Positions 34,595 to 43,547 of a stretch of DNA of 61,459 bases are shown in pieces (the stretch's first letter is position 1; every line of letters begins with the position of its first letter). Position numbers and translations under genes: made by a program. A model generated the notes under the pieces. It was not told where the DNA came from, ran no database searches, and saw only the letters and a list, made by a program, of their open reading frames with translations. The stretch is from Marinicella sp. (GTDB lineage: Bacteria; Pseudomonadota; Gammaproteobacteria; Xanthomonadales; Marinicellaceae), in the NCBI GenBank assembly GCA_028284365.1, contig JANQRW010000084.1, positions 1-61,459 on the forward strand, written 5' to 3'.

Positions 34595-36180
34595 AATCTT
34601 CTACTATAAAAACCTTTACCAAAGTACATACATGGACTGGGCTATGTGCTGGAACGATGTTATTTATAGCTTTTTATACGGGCTCAATTACCGTATTTAC
34701 ACATGAACTGGAAGGCTGGGATGAGTACAGCCCTACTCCAGTAACACATCAAAATTTTGATCAAGCACAGCAACTATTGGATGAAGTGTTATTCAAAAAC
34801 CCTGGCGCCGCTCAAGCACTGAGGTTACATCCCTCTGAACCGGGTCATCATGGTCATTCAGTTTATTGGTTTGAGCGCATGGATAATGGCACCTTTGAAA
34901 CCCACTCATATTACCTTTCAGAGGAAAACAAAATCATCAAAGGCGAGAACAATGCACATCTAGCAAATTTTATATATCGCTTGCATTTCACTGCAGGTTT
35001 ACCAGCCAGTTGGGGCATTTATGTTCTCGGAGTAGTTTGTTTGATTTATGCACTGGCTTTAGTGACAGGCATCATCATATTTTTACCTAATTTCTTAAAA
35101 GATTTATTTATAGTTCGCTCACCCAAAAACAACAAAAGATTCTGGTTGGATGCACATAATGTAGTTGGTGTATTTTCACTGCCTTGGCACTTGATGTATG
35201 CATGGAGTAGCGCCATTTTAACCATAGGTATATTTTTCTTAGCGCCATTTCAATTCGTTGCATTTGAAGAAGATTTACTTGAGCTGTTAGGTCCTGAGTT
35301 AGGTGTTGTTCAGCCGTTAGAACCTTCAGGAGAGAAAGCACAATTACTACCAGTGGCAGAAGCAATGAGAATTGCACAAGAACATATACCCGGTATAGAG
35401 GCTAACCAATTGCGTTATGAACATGCTGGGGATACCAATGGCACAATCAGAGTTTTTGGTTCAATTGCTGATGGATCACTATCGCCCAGAGCTTCAGTCA
35501 CAATGTCTTCAGTGACCGGCGAAGTCATTGATGTTTCTGAACCTCAACAAGCCACCATTGGCTCTACCATATACAGCGGACTGGTTTCGTTGCATTATGT
35601 TACTTTTGGCGGATACACGGCTAAATGGGTGTATTTTTTCTTAGGACTGGCAGGGGCCTTTCTGTTCTTCTCTGGTAATTTATTATGGGTTGAGTCAAGG
35701 CGCAAGCGCAGGAAAACCAAACAGCGTAAAGATACCATCTTTTTATCTAAACTGAATATTGGTGTTTGCGTCGGGTGCATGGCAGGTGTTTCAGCTGCGT
35801 TTTTAATGAGTCGAGCCACTGCGGACATGACAAGTCGCCCTGATTTAACTGAGTATGCTTATTACGTTGTCTTCTTTTCTTCAGTATTTTGGTGTTTCTT
35901 AAGAAGCGTAGCAAATGGTGCCAGAGATTTACTATATCTCTGTTCACTATTGACATTAGCGATCCCAATTTTTGATGTCATTTACACCGATATGCCATTC
36001 TGGCGTAGTCCTTGGATTGGTGAATGGGAAATGTTCACAGTGAGCATTCTGTCATTTTTAGGAGCTCTGGTATTTGGGCTCATGGCAAAAGCGGTTCAGA
36101 AAAGATCAAAAAATGGTGACCCTAACAGTGTATGGGCAACTGCAACCCCAAAAACGGCTCATGAAGGGATTGTGACATAG
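34591..36180 (+). CDS. PepSY-associated transmembrane protein (PiuB-type iron-uptake protein)
   Basis: A 529-aa inner-membrane protein. The start TFTKVHTWTGLCAGTMLFIA with GSITVFTHELE, then LHFTAGLPASWGIYVLG, WLDAHNVVGVFSLPWHLMYA and LHYVTFGGYTAKWVYF, are typical PepSY_TM features. His residues in the membrane segments could bind haem, and the family is linked to reductive release of iron from siderophores. The ATG at 34591 overlaps the preceding stop; an open frame further upstream (to 34462) overlaps that gene and is not used. The nearby TonB receptor fits an iron role. Confidence 0.85.
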   Translation: MKSSTIKTFTKVHTWTGLCAGTMLFIAFYTGSITVFTHELEGWDEYSPTPVTHQNFDQAQQLLDEVLFKNPGAAQALRLHPSEPGHHGHSVYWFERMDNGTFETHSYYLSEENKIIKGENNAHLANFIYRLHFTAGLPASWGIYVLGVVCLIYALALVTGIIIFLPNFLKDLFIVRSPKNNKRFWLDAHNVVGVFSLPWHLMYAWSSAILTIGIFFLAPFQFVAFEEDLLELLGPELGVVQPLEPSGEKAQLLPVAEAMRIAQEHIPGIEANQLRYEHAGDTNGTIRVFGSIADGSLSPRASVTMSSVTGEVIDVSEPQQATIGSTIYSGLVSLHYVTFGGYTAKWVYFFLGLAGAFLFFSGNLLWVESRRKRRKTKQRKDTIFLSKLNIGVCVGCMAGVSAAFLMSRATADMTSRPDLTEYAYYVVFFSSVFWCFLRSVANGARDLLYLCSLLTLAIPIFDVIYTDMPFWRSPWIGEWEMFTVSILSFLGALVFGLMAKAVQKRSKNGDPNSVWATATPKTAHEGIVT

Positions 36181-36233
36181 GTATAGAGTCCACTGTTTCA
36201 CCAACTATTTGTTTTCAAAAACTGTTGGTTGGT

Positions 36234-36743
36234 CTAATTGTCAGTTTTGGCCAGTACATTTTTAATAAAAGGCCACTTTGCTTGGGTATATGCCTCTCTA
36301 TCATAGGCATACTTTATGCTTAATTGGCGTTTTAATAACCCATATTGCTTAGCAATATGGCTGTCTTTTTGTAATTTATTTCTAAATTCAATCCTTTCAT
36401 CCCAAAGCTCACTTTCAAACGGAACAAGGTGTAAATGATGTGTCCTAAATACATCTGAAGGTTTACACAACCAGTGCATAACATCATTTTTATACGGCCA
36501 ATAACAGTACCCGCTATCAACCAATACTGGTATGGCAGCTTCGCTTTCATGCAGTGATTTCACGCCAAACATAATATCTATAATAGGTTTTGCTACCATC
36601 CCTCTAACAGCGGTACTACCCACGTGTTCAATTGATCCAAAACTGAACTCACCAATTAATTCAAGCAGAAAGCTTTTCTCTGATTCAAACATGATTGGCC
36701 AACTTGGGTTGTACGATTTCAATTCAATTCTATTTTCACTCAT
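36234..36743 (-). CDS. GrpB/UPF0157 family protein
   Basis: A 169-aa protein of the GrpB family, which has a nucleotidyltransferase-like fold and no assigned reaction. Diagnostic blocks are YNPSWPIMFESEK, IEHVGSTAVRGMVAKPIIDI (fold core with the conserved Asp), HHLHLVPF and the C-terminal YTQAKWPFI. It stands alone between the PepSY gene (convergent) and the TonB receptor, whose terminator separates the two. Confidence 0.85.
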   Translation of the reverse strand: MSENRIELKSYNPSWPIMFESEKSFLLELIGEFSFGSIEHVGSTAVRGMVAKPIIDIMFGVKSLHESEAAIPVLVDSGYCYWPYKNDVMHWLCKPSDVFRTHHLHLVPFESELWDERIEFRNKLQKDSHIAKQYGLLKRQLSIKYAYDREAYTQAKWPFIKNVLAKTDN

Positions 36744-36764
36744 TTTTAATCAACCCAGATAACA

Positions 36765-36789
36765 CATAAAAACCACCCGAAGGTGGTTT
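36765..36789 (-). terminator. Terminator of the 792-aa TonB-dependent receptor gene
   Basis: AAACCACC (36782-36789 on the minus strand) pairs with GGTGGTTT (36770-36777) around a TTCG loop, the hyperstable tetraloop, and is followed by TTTAT. It lies 30 nt after the receptor stop. Confidence 0.85.
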
Positions 36790-36818
36790 GATTAATAAGT
36801 TCATTTAAAGATGATTAC

Positions 36819-39197
36819 TTAATAGCTACCAACAAACCTGACACCCATAACCCTAGGTGCTCCAGCGATGCTTATTGCTGTATCATCTGGTCCAAAGTTA
36901 ACAGTCAAGTAATCCTCATCAAATGCATTATTGACAAAAAGCTCTGCTCGCCACTGACTGGCCTCATATCCTGCAATGAAGTCAAACACTGTGTAACTGT
37001 CATTAATGGCATCAGGAAGGTTCTCTGCAAAAGAAAAGCTTTCATCACTATAACGAAAACGACCATTAACAAACCAACCCGAAGCCCACTCATATCGTGC
37101 GAATGCGCCACCAGTTATTCGTGGTGCATAACTGAATTCTTTGCCAGTTAAATCTAGCCCCGCACCTACTACATCACCCAAAACACCGCTTCCATCTGTA
37201 AATTCTGTACGAACATAGCCTAAGTTACCACCAATTTCTAAGCCTGGATTGACAAAAAAACTGGTATCAATTTCTAATCCGTACATTTCTGACTCGCCTA
37301 CATTCTCGGTTAATCTATCCAGTGGATTTGGTGTCAACTGAACACTGATCTGCTGATCGGTATAATCAATGTAAAACAAATTGGCATTCAATAACAGTCG
37401 ATTATCTAATAATTGTGATCTGAAAGCAAACTCATAATTATTGGTAAATTCAGTATCAAAGCTATTAACCACCCCTAAACTTTCTAAATCGTTTTGACTG
37501 GATCCTTCAGGTGCCAATGCTGCACGAAATAAATTAATTGATAATCCTCCAGCTCGATACCCGCGCTGGTAGCTAAACGCTGTTGTGATATCTTCACTCC
37601 AGGCATAACTCAATGCTGCTTTTGGTAACCAAACATCATACTCATTGTTTACTTTTGTAATTGATACTGCATTAGTAAATTGATTGGCTAAAACAGCCAG
37701 CACTGGATCAACCACATCATTTCCTGTGATAATTGGCGGTACAATTGTACTGTCAAAAATATTCTGTCTGATATCTTCTCTGTCATAGCGGATACCCAAT
37801 GTCATAGTCCAATCATCATTCAAAAAATAATCAAACTCACCAAAAAATGCAGTATTATCAATTTCTAAATCAGATGCTCGATCAAATAAAACCGGAAATT
37901 CTGGTACAGAATTCACTACAGCCTGGCGAATAAATGAAGCTTGCCCAATCTGTTCATCAGTAGGTGTAGGTGTCATGAATAACAAAGACGCAATAGTCAC
38001 GGCATCAGGCAAAGCAAGATCAGTACCCACAAATGTTGTGCTCTCTTGTTCAGTGTCTCCTTGTTGATCGAATAGAAATGCCCCAATTAAGCCACGCATG
38101 TTTTCAGTTTCAAAATTAGCCCTGAACTCTTGGCTTTTCACCTTGTCATTGGTTCTAAAGTCACTTGAACTTTCACCACCGTTTTCATCACGCGTTGTAT
38201 CGATAAAAAAGCGTTGAAAAGTATCGGTATGAGATGTGACAGAGGTCAAATTCCAACTATCATTTAAATCATAATTGAACTGAAGGGATGCAATATCCCC
38301 GTCCGTATCGATTCGACTTTGGATATTTTCAGTTGTCTGGCGCTCAGCTGGAAAAAAGTTTGAGGCCACGCGACCATCACCTCGAAAGTTTTCAATGTCA
38401 GTATAATTCAATTTCACAGTGAGCTCATCGACAGGTTTCCAAAGTGCTTTGGCTCTAAAAGTTGTGTTTTCTCTTTCATCTGATTTATCTGTCATCAAAG
38501 TTAAATTATCAATAAAACCATCAGTATGACTCTCATCAATTGCGACACGTAAACCAAAAGTATCTGACAAAGGTACTGATGCAGCACCAGAGAATCGCCA
38601 TGTATTGTATTCAGAATAAACTGCTTGTATATCTGCATCAAATTGGTCACTTGGGTCAATGGTATTCATCACAATTGCACCTGCCAAAGCGTTGCGTCCT
38701 TGTACTGTTGATTGTGGCCCCCTGAAAATCTCGGCGTTGTCAATGTCCCATAAATTCATTGCACCGGATGTGAATAGGCTGCTGGGTAAAAAAACACCAT
38801 CAACGTAAACAGCCGTAACACTGCTAGTTCCATCTGAACTTCCTGCACCTTGATTGCGCAACCCTCGGATAGTAATGATGCCATCATTGAATGCTGTGGA
38901 GACGTTCGCAGTTTGATTCAAGATATCAGACATATTAGTAAACTTTTGTTTATCTATGGTTTCTTTATCAAAAACTGCAACACTGGTGGACGTATCCTGT
39001 AATGACCGTTCTATTTTTGCACCAGTAACAACAACTTTGTTTAATATGATTTCATCACTTTCAGGACTATTTTCATCATCAGAATTGATGTCTTGAATTT
39101 GTTGCGCATTGATGCTGAATGCAAATGTGCATGATATTAATGTAACAAAAAATCTTTTGGAACGAACAATTACATCCTTCTTATTTTCTTTCTTCAT
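36819..39197 (-). CDS. TonB-dependent siderophore-type receptor
   Basis: A 792-aa outer-membrane beta-barrel transporter powered by TonB. After the signal peptide (FVTLISCTFAFSINA) come a TonB-box-like region (DEIILNKVVVTGAK) and a plug domain (TSVAVFDKETIDKQKF, VYVDGVFLPSSLF, IFRGPQSTVQGRNALAGAIV). The barrel ends in Tyr (RVMGVRFVGSY). The overall look is that of FyuA/pesticin-type receptors, so a ferric siderophore is the likely cargo. Fur-like boxes lie upstream. It is divergent from the Fur-like gene and closed by its own terminator. Confidence 0.9.
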   Translation of the reverse strand: MKKENKKDVIVRSKRFFVTLISCTFAFSINAQQIQDINSDDENSPESDEIILNKVVVTGAKIERSLQDTSTSVAVFDKETIDKQKFTNMSDILNQTANVSTAFNDGIITIRGLRNQGAGSSDGTSSVTAVYVDGVFLPSSLFTSGAMNLWDIDNAEIFRGPQSTVQGRNALAGAIVMNTIDPSDQFDADIQAVYSEYNTWRFSGAASVPLSDTFGLRVAIDESHTDGFIDNLTLMTDKSDERENTTFRAKALWKPVDELTVKLNYTDIENFRGDGRVASNFFPAERQTTENIQSRIDTDGDIASLQFNYDLNDSWNLTSVTSHTDTFQRFFIDTTRDENGGESSSDFRTNDKVKSQEFRANFETENMRGLIGAFLFDQQGDTEQESTTFVGTDLALPDAVTIASLLFMTPTPTDEQIGQASFIRQAVVNSVPEFPVLFDRASDLEIDNTAFFGEFDYFLNDDWTMTLGIRYDREDIRQNIFDSTIVPPIITGNDVVDPVLAVLANQFTNAVSITKVNNEYDVWLPKAALSYAWSEDITTAFSYQRGYRAGGLSINLFRAALAPEGSSQNDLESLGVVNSFDTEFTNNYEFAFRSQLLDNRLLLNANLFYIDYTDQQISVQLTPNPLDRLTENVGESEMYGLEIDTSFFVNPGLEIGGNLGYVRTEFTDGSGVLGDVVGAGLDLTGKEFSYAPRITGGAFARYEWASGWFVNGRFRYSDESFSFAENLPDAINDSYTVFDFIAGYEASQWRAELFVNNAFDEDYLTVNFGPDDTAISIAGAPRVMGVRFVGSY

Positions 39198-39304
39198 CTA
39201 TTTATACTCCACCAGTGCATAAGAATGCACTGGTTTAAAATGTCATAGTCATTATTGAAATCTTTAATAGATATATTTTTAATATATTTGCAAAATTAAA
39301 CGAA

Positions 39305-39324
39305 AATGCAAATCGTTCGCAATT
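39305..39324. promoter_or_regulatory. Candidate Fur box proximal to the siderophore receptor
   Basis: AATGCAAATCGTTCGCAATT is an imperfect palindrome (TGCAAAT..TTCGCA arms) of the gammaproteobacterial Fur-box type, 108 nt upstream of the receptor ATG. Confidence 0.5.
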
Positions 39325-39395
39325 GTAATTGTTTTGTTAAACTATTGAAAGAAAATAATAAATTAATGCCATAGAATTTAGAATAAATCTTTGTT

Positions 39396-39414
39396 GTTAA
39401 TGATAATCATTCTT
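39396..39414. promoter_or_regulatory. Candidate Fur box proximal to the Fur-like gene
   Basis: GTTAATGATAATCATTCTT contains the core TGATAATCA of the GATAATGATAATCATTATC consensus. It lies 80 nt before the Fur-like ATG and could control both divergent genes. Confidence 0.65.
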
Positions 39415-39493
39415 GTTATTATTTGATATTTAGAGATTTGCGTTAAACGCTGTTTTACATAAATAAAAAAACCAGAAAATTTAAAAAATAAAG

Positions 39494-40093
39494 ATGTATA
39501 AAATAGTTATTAAAATAAAGGGAAATAAATGCACGGTATCAGTGTCTTCAGAAAACAAAACACTAAAGAAATGGCAAGGCAAATTCGCAAAATTAATCAT
39601 AGATGAAATAATCAATAAATATTACTCATATGATGGATCTTCATTTTTACTGTGCAGAGACCATATTAATCTGTTTTTACATAATATTGCGATGCTTTAT
39701 AGGTCAGCAATTGTTTATTACAAAATTGAATCAAACCTTGAAAAACTTAAATTTAACTGCAATAGATATAACATTGCTGAGGTGGTGTTGTTACATATCA
39801 GGATGAATAATGAACCCATTGAAAATGGTCAACTGTTATCATACTTCATGGATGATTTTCCAAACCATAATTTCTTAAAATTTTATGACGTAATTGAAAA
39901 ACTGAAAAGTCATAATTTAATTAAAAGAATTAAAGTTGGGGCTGAATATATTTTTTATGACAAAAATCCTAAACCAAAAAAATATTATCACGATACCAAG
40001 AGCAACAGGCTAATCGAATGTCACGATCAATTAATATCAGAAAACATAAATGCCAACAAAACGACTGACATCAACACAATTTATTATATGTAA
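39494..40093 (+). CDS. Degenerate Fur-like winged-helix protein
   Basis: A 199-aa AT-rich protein. Residues ~90-170 read like a Fur-family DNA-binding domain: YNIAEVVLLHIRMNNEPIEN (first helices), FYDVIEKLKSHNLIKRIKVG (recognition helix and wing), then YYHDTKSNRLIECHDQLI. The last stretch aligns with Fur HHHDHLICLDCGKVIEFSDD but has lost the LICLDC segment, so the zinc cysteines and most metal ligands are absent and no dimerisation domain follows. The first ~85 residues (MYKIVIKIKGNKCTVSVSSE onward) match nothing I know. Divergent from a siderophore receptor and preceded by Fur boxes, it could be an iron-regulated anti- or co-regulator. Family link moderate, function unknown. Confidence 0.55.
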   Translation: MYKIVIKIKGNKCTVSVSSENKTLKKWQGKFAKLIIDEIINKYYSYDGSSFLLCRDHINLFLHNIAMLYRSAIVYYKIESNLEKLKFNCNRYNIAEVVLLHIRMNNEPIENGQLLSYFMDDFPNHNFLKFYDVIEKLKSHNLIKRIKVGAEYIFYDKNPKPKKYYHDTKSNRLIECHDQLISENINANKTTDINTIYYM

Positions 40094-40145
40094 TGCCTTA
40101 TTGATAAGATCAATCTGATATTAGATTAATTTCATTTATTAAGGT

Positions 40146-40922
40146 TTATCCACCAACAAATGCCCTTTCTATTACGTAATCACCTTGATAACCAATTCTT
40201 GGAGATATACACAAGTCGCGCTCATCCAAGATATCAACAATCTCATTAAGCATAGATGTACTACCACAAACCATGACACGATCAATTTCTGGGTTAATAA
40301 CAGGCAAATTAAGATCTCTAAAAAATTTTTTATTTCTGATTAAATCAGTAATTCTTCCTTGATTTTTATAATATTCTCGAGTAACAGTTGGGTAGTATAC
40401 AAGCTTATTTTTTATCAGATCGCCAACAAATTCATGGCTGGGCAACTTTTGTGTGATGTACTCCTCATAGGCCAAATCCTGCTTAAACCTGACACCATGC
40501 ACTAAGATGACTTTTTCAAACTTTTCGTAAACCTCAATATCCTTTATGATCGATATAAAAGGTGCCAAACCTGTTCCGGTAGCCAACAAATAAAGGTGTT
40601 TACCTGGCTTGAGATCATGGAGCAGAATTGATCCAGTTGGTTTTTTGCTCAACAACACCTCATCACCGACTTGAATATTTTGTAAGCGAGAGGTTAATTT
40701 GCCGTCAGGTACTTTAATCGAAAAGAATTCTAAATAATCTTCATAATTGGCACTGGCAATCGAATAAGCTCTAAGCACAGGTTTATTATCAATGACCATT
40801 CCCATCATTACAAATTGACCATTTTCGAATCTCAATCCCGCATTTCTCGAACATTTAAATGAAAATAAATGTTCATTCCAGTGTTTTATTTTGATTACCT
40901 TCTCAGTGTAATAGTTTTTCAT
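40146..40922 (-). CDS. fpr: Ferredoxin/flavodoxin-NADP+ reductase
   Basis: A 258-aa flavoprotein. FAD domain: RAYSIASANYEDYLEFFSIK followed by PDGKLTSRLQNI. NADPH domain: YLLATGTGLAPF, VHGVRF and VMVCGSTSML. The ending YVIERAFVGG is the type seen in Pseudomonas/Azotobacter FPR. It passes electrons from NADPH to ferredoxin or flavodoxin. It is last in the haem operon, 12 nt after hugZ, which suggests it supplies electrons for haem breakdown rather than general metabolism; that is inference from position. Confidence 0.9.
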   Translation of the reverse strand: MKNYYTEKVIKIKHWNEHLFSFKCSRNAGLRFENGQFVMMGMVIDNKPVLRAYSIASANYEDYLEFFSIKVPDGKLTSRLQNIQVGDEVLLSKKPTGSILLHDLKPGKHLYLLATGTGLAPFISIIKDIEVYEKFEKVILVHGVRFKQDLAYEEYITQKLPSHEFVGDLIKNKLVYYPTVTREYYKNQGRITDLIRNKKFFRDLNLPVINPEIDRVMVCGSTSMLNEIVDILDERDLCISPRIGYQGDYVIERAFVGG

Positions 40923-40934
40923 AATCAGTTAAAC

Positions 40935-41660
40935 TTATACATTGGCTCTGGCTTGTTTGGTTAGCTCCACCAGCTGTACCCTGATGTCTTTGGGGTTTTC
41001 TATCAGTTCGCTGTAAGCCAAGAAGTAATTATGTTTGTGGTTGGCTCTGATGACACAACCATCAGGATACAAATGCGTCATGACAATATCATCTGCTTCA
41101 TAGTTTTTAAAATAGGAGCACATCAACTGCATTGCATCTTGGTGATCTTCGTTCATGTGTTCAATAGCGGCCTGCTCATGTGCTAACCATTCAGGGTTTG
41201 GTAAAATGAATTGACTGGCATCTAACCAGTAAATTTGGCCAAAACCGCCAATGTACCTAACGTGCTCTACCCTGATTCGGTAAAACTTAAAATCGTGGGT
41301 GTCTTGATACTTTTTACTTTCGGGGAATTTCAAATAAAATTTCTCACTGATCTGTCGTACTTCACCTTCAGAGATTGGATCAGCATGCCCCAATAAGGTT
41401 AGCCTCGCTCCAGCATTGATATCACCTTCACTATCCTGACTAACCAGCAAACTGATTTTCGCATTTTGCTTAATGTTTTTGGTGTGTTGCGCCAGGTGAC
41501 TGATATAAATGATGGGGTGACCTTGATAATCAGTCATGTAAGTGGTCACCGAACCGAATGGATAACCAGTTTTACTAAATGAATGGGTAGCAAGCATGGC
41601 TTTTTCTTGACTGCGCAGTAATGTTCGTGCTTCTTTAATGGCTTTATTCTTTTTACTCAT
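40935..41660 (-). CDS. hugZ: HugZ/HutZ-type haem oxygenase
   Basis: A 241-aa protein with a split-barrel FMN-binding fold (pyridoxamine-phosphate-oxidase-like: ATHSFSKTGYPFGSVTTYMT) followed by a C-terminal DUF2470-like domain containing EHMNEDHQDAMQL. HugZ (Helicobacter) and HutZ (Vibrio) bind and open haem to release iron. The ATG at 41660 is preferred; a GTG at 41669 would overlap the hmuV stop. Position between the haem ABC transporter and an NADPH reductase supports haem degradation. Confidence 0.88.
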   Translation of the reverse strand: MSKKNKAIKEARTLLRSQEKAMLATHSFSKTGYPFGSVTTYMTDYQGHPIIYISHLAQHTKNIKQNAKISLLVSQDSEGDINAGARLTLLGHADPISEGEVRQISEKFYLKFPESKKYQDTHDFKFYRIRVEHVRYIGGFGQIYWLDASQFILPNPEWLAHEQAAIEHMNEDHQDAMQLMCSYFKNYEADDIVMTHLYPDGCVIRANHKHNYFLAYSELIENPKDIRVQLVELTKQARANV

Positions 41661-41668
41661 AATTTTCA

Positions 41669-42448
41669 CTATATAGGGTTACTGATAACGGGAGTGGCAT
41701 GATTGCCATGATGTGATACTTCGATATTCACGTCAAATACCTGTTTCATCATTGATTGTGTTATTACTTCTCGGGGTCTGGCTTGAGAGACCAGCTTACC
41801 TGAATCAATCACCCATATTTCATCACAATAGCTGGCGGCTAAATTAATGTCATGAATCACAACTATGCTACTCAAATTTAAGTTTTTAAATTGAGTTAAC
41901 TCATTGAATAATTGAAATTGGTGTTTCATATCCAGTGGTGCGGAAGGCTCATCCATCATCAAAAAACGCATGGCGTCACTTGGTTGGTGTTGCATCAACT
42001 GGGCAAATATTCTGGCCAAATGAACCCGTTGTTTTTCACCACCGGAAAGGCTTAAAAAATTTCTATCTGCCAACTCCAGAGCAGCCACCTTTTCAAGACA
42101 TTGATGTATTAATTCATTTTGTTGCCGTTTTGAAACAGCGCTCAAAGCAAAGCTCATCCCCACCACATCTTTGGCAGGGAATGGAAAAGTTAAATGTGAC
42201 TCTTGTGGTAATGCTGCCCTGACCATTGCTAATTCAGCAGGAGAATAAGATTCTATTTTGCGCTGATTCAATTCAATGGCTCCCTGAGTCAATATGAAAC
42301 CCGACAGGCATTTTAAAAATGTTGACTTACCAGCACCATTTGGCCCAATGATGCCAATGACTCCAGGTTTGGTCAAAGCTACGTTAATGTCGGTAAGCAG
42401 CTGTTTGCTGCTGACTGAGTAGTTCAGTTGGCTAACGCTTAAGCTCAT
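41669..42448 (-). CDS. hmuV: Haem ABC transporter ATP-binding protein HmuV
   Basis: A 259-aa ATPase energising haem import across the inner membrane. Walker A IGPNGAGKSTFL, signature LSGGEKQRVHLARIF, Walker B FLMMDEPSAPLD and the switch His in VVIHDINLAA are all present. The ATG at 42448 begins 1 nt after the hmuU stop; a TTG at 42460 is the only alternative. Length and neighbours fit HmuV/BtuD-type proteins with haem specificity. Confidence 0.93.
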   Translation of the reverse strand: MSLSVSQLNYSVSSKQLLTDINVALTKPGVIGIIGPNGAGKSTFLKCLSGFILTQGAIELNQRKIESYSPAELAMVRAALPQESHLTFPFPAKDVVGMSFALSAVSKRQQNELIHQCLEKVAALELADRNFLSLSGGEKQRVHLARIFAQLMQHQPSDAMRFLMMDEPSAPLDMKHQFQLFNELTQFKNLNLSSIVVIHDINLAASYCDEIWVIDSGKLVSQARPREVITQSMMKQVFDVNIEVSHHGNHATPVISNPI

Positions 42449-42449
42449 G

Positions 42450-43547
42450 TCATATTCCAAATGATAGCTTTCTTTTTTGTTTGATCAACAAAAAGATAAA
42501 CACTGGTGCCCCAATGATTGAAGTGATGATACCAATGGGCACTTCTGCTGGCGCAGCCGCCATCCTGGCTACTAAGTCCGCAATCAACATAACTGAACCA
42601 CCCAGCAACATTGAATTAACCAATAAGTAACGATAATCACTGCCTAAAGTGATTCTGAGGATATGAGGAACCACCAATCCAATGAAACCGATGATGCCAC
42701 TGACAGAAACCGCCACTCCCACTGTTAACGCATTGAGCCATAACAACTGCTTTTTAACCTGATCCACCTCTATGCCCATGTATTTGGCGTTGGCCTCACC
42801 CAGCAGCAGTAAATTAAGTTCATTACGCTTACGCCAGATGCCCCAAATTGACCAAACCAATACAGGCAACACTATGGCAATGTTTTGCCAGGTGGCTGCA
42901 CCTAAAGAGCCCATTAACCAATAAGTAATCAAACGCAAAGACTGATCATCTGCCAGATAACTCATTAAGCCAATGATCGCTGCAAATAGTGCATTCAAAG
43001 CAATACCTGAAAGTAACAACGTAACTATTTCCAAACGGCCATTCACTTGGGCCATCTTATTAATCAGCAAGGCTGTGATGGCTGCACCAACAAAAGCCAG
43101 AATGGGTAATAAATAGGGTTTAATGGCGTCAGGTATCGACCACTGTGTCATGAACACAATACCAATCACTGCTGCAGCTGCCGCACCTGAGGAAATACCC
43201 AGCAGGCCTGGATCGGCCAAAGGGTTGCGACATATGCCTTGTAACGATGCACCGCTGATGGCCAAAGCAAAGCCAATCAGTATACCTAACAGAGCCCGAG
43301 GAATTCTGATGTTATTGACAATGGATAAAGTCATGTCAAACTCTGAACCAGGAGTCATTGCTGAAGCAACAGATTTAAACAGTATCAAGTAATCAACCAC
43401 AGCCGGCCCCACCGAAACCGCCAACACAAAACACAGTAACAAAAACAACAGCAGCCACAGTTGATCGCTGGCTTGAATCAGTTTTTTGAACATTCGCAAC
43501 AACGGTTTAGGTTTTTCCAAACGGATAAGGTCAAGGTTGGTGTTCAT
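42450..43547 (-). CDS. hmuU: Haem ABC transporter permease HmuU
   Basis: A 365-aa FecCD-family permease with about ten membrane segments. Typical blocks: IRIPRALLGILIGFALAISG, NPLADPGLLGISSGAAAAA, GRLEIVTLLLSGIALNALF and GFIGLVVPHILRITLGSDYR. It forms the haem channel with HmuV. It overlaps the 3' end of hmuT by 17 nt. Confidence 0.94.
   Translation of the reverse strand: MNTNLDLIRLEKPKPLLRMFKKLIQASDQLWLLLFLLLCFVLAVSVGPAVVDYLILFKSVASAMTPGSEFDMTLSIVNNIRIPRALLGILIGFALAISGASLQGICRNPLADPGLLGISSGAAAAAVIGIVFMTQWSIPDAIKPYLLPILAFVGAAITALLINKMAQVNGRLEIVTLLLSGIALNALFAAIIGLMSYLADDQSLRLITYWLMGSLGAATWQNIAIVLPVLVWSIWGIWRKRNELNLLLLGEANAKYMGIEVDQVKKQLLWLNALTVGVAVSVSGIIGFIGLVVPHILRITLGSDYRYLLVNSMLLGGSVMLIADLVARMAAAPAEVPIGIITSIIGAPVFIFLLIKQKRKLSFGI

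Noticed and set aside
36181..36233. ACCAAC/GTTGGT inverted repeat between the PepSY and grpB genes
   Set aside because: The loop is about 18 nt and there is no proper T-run on either side, so it is a weak terminator candidate at best.
41935..42222. 95-codon ORF antisense to hmuV, and similar ORFs antisense to cusA, the acylase and the Tricorn-like gene
   Set aside because: All are shadows of well-supported genes, without ribosome sites or family motifs.
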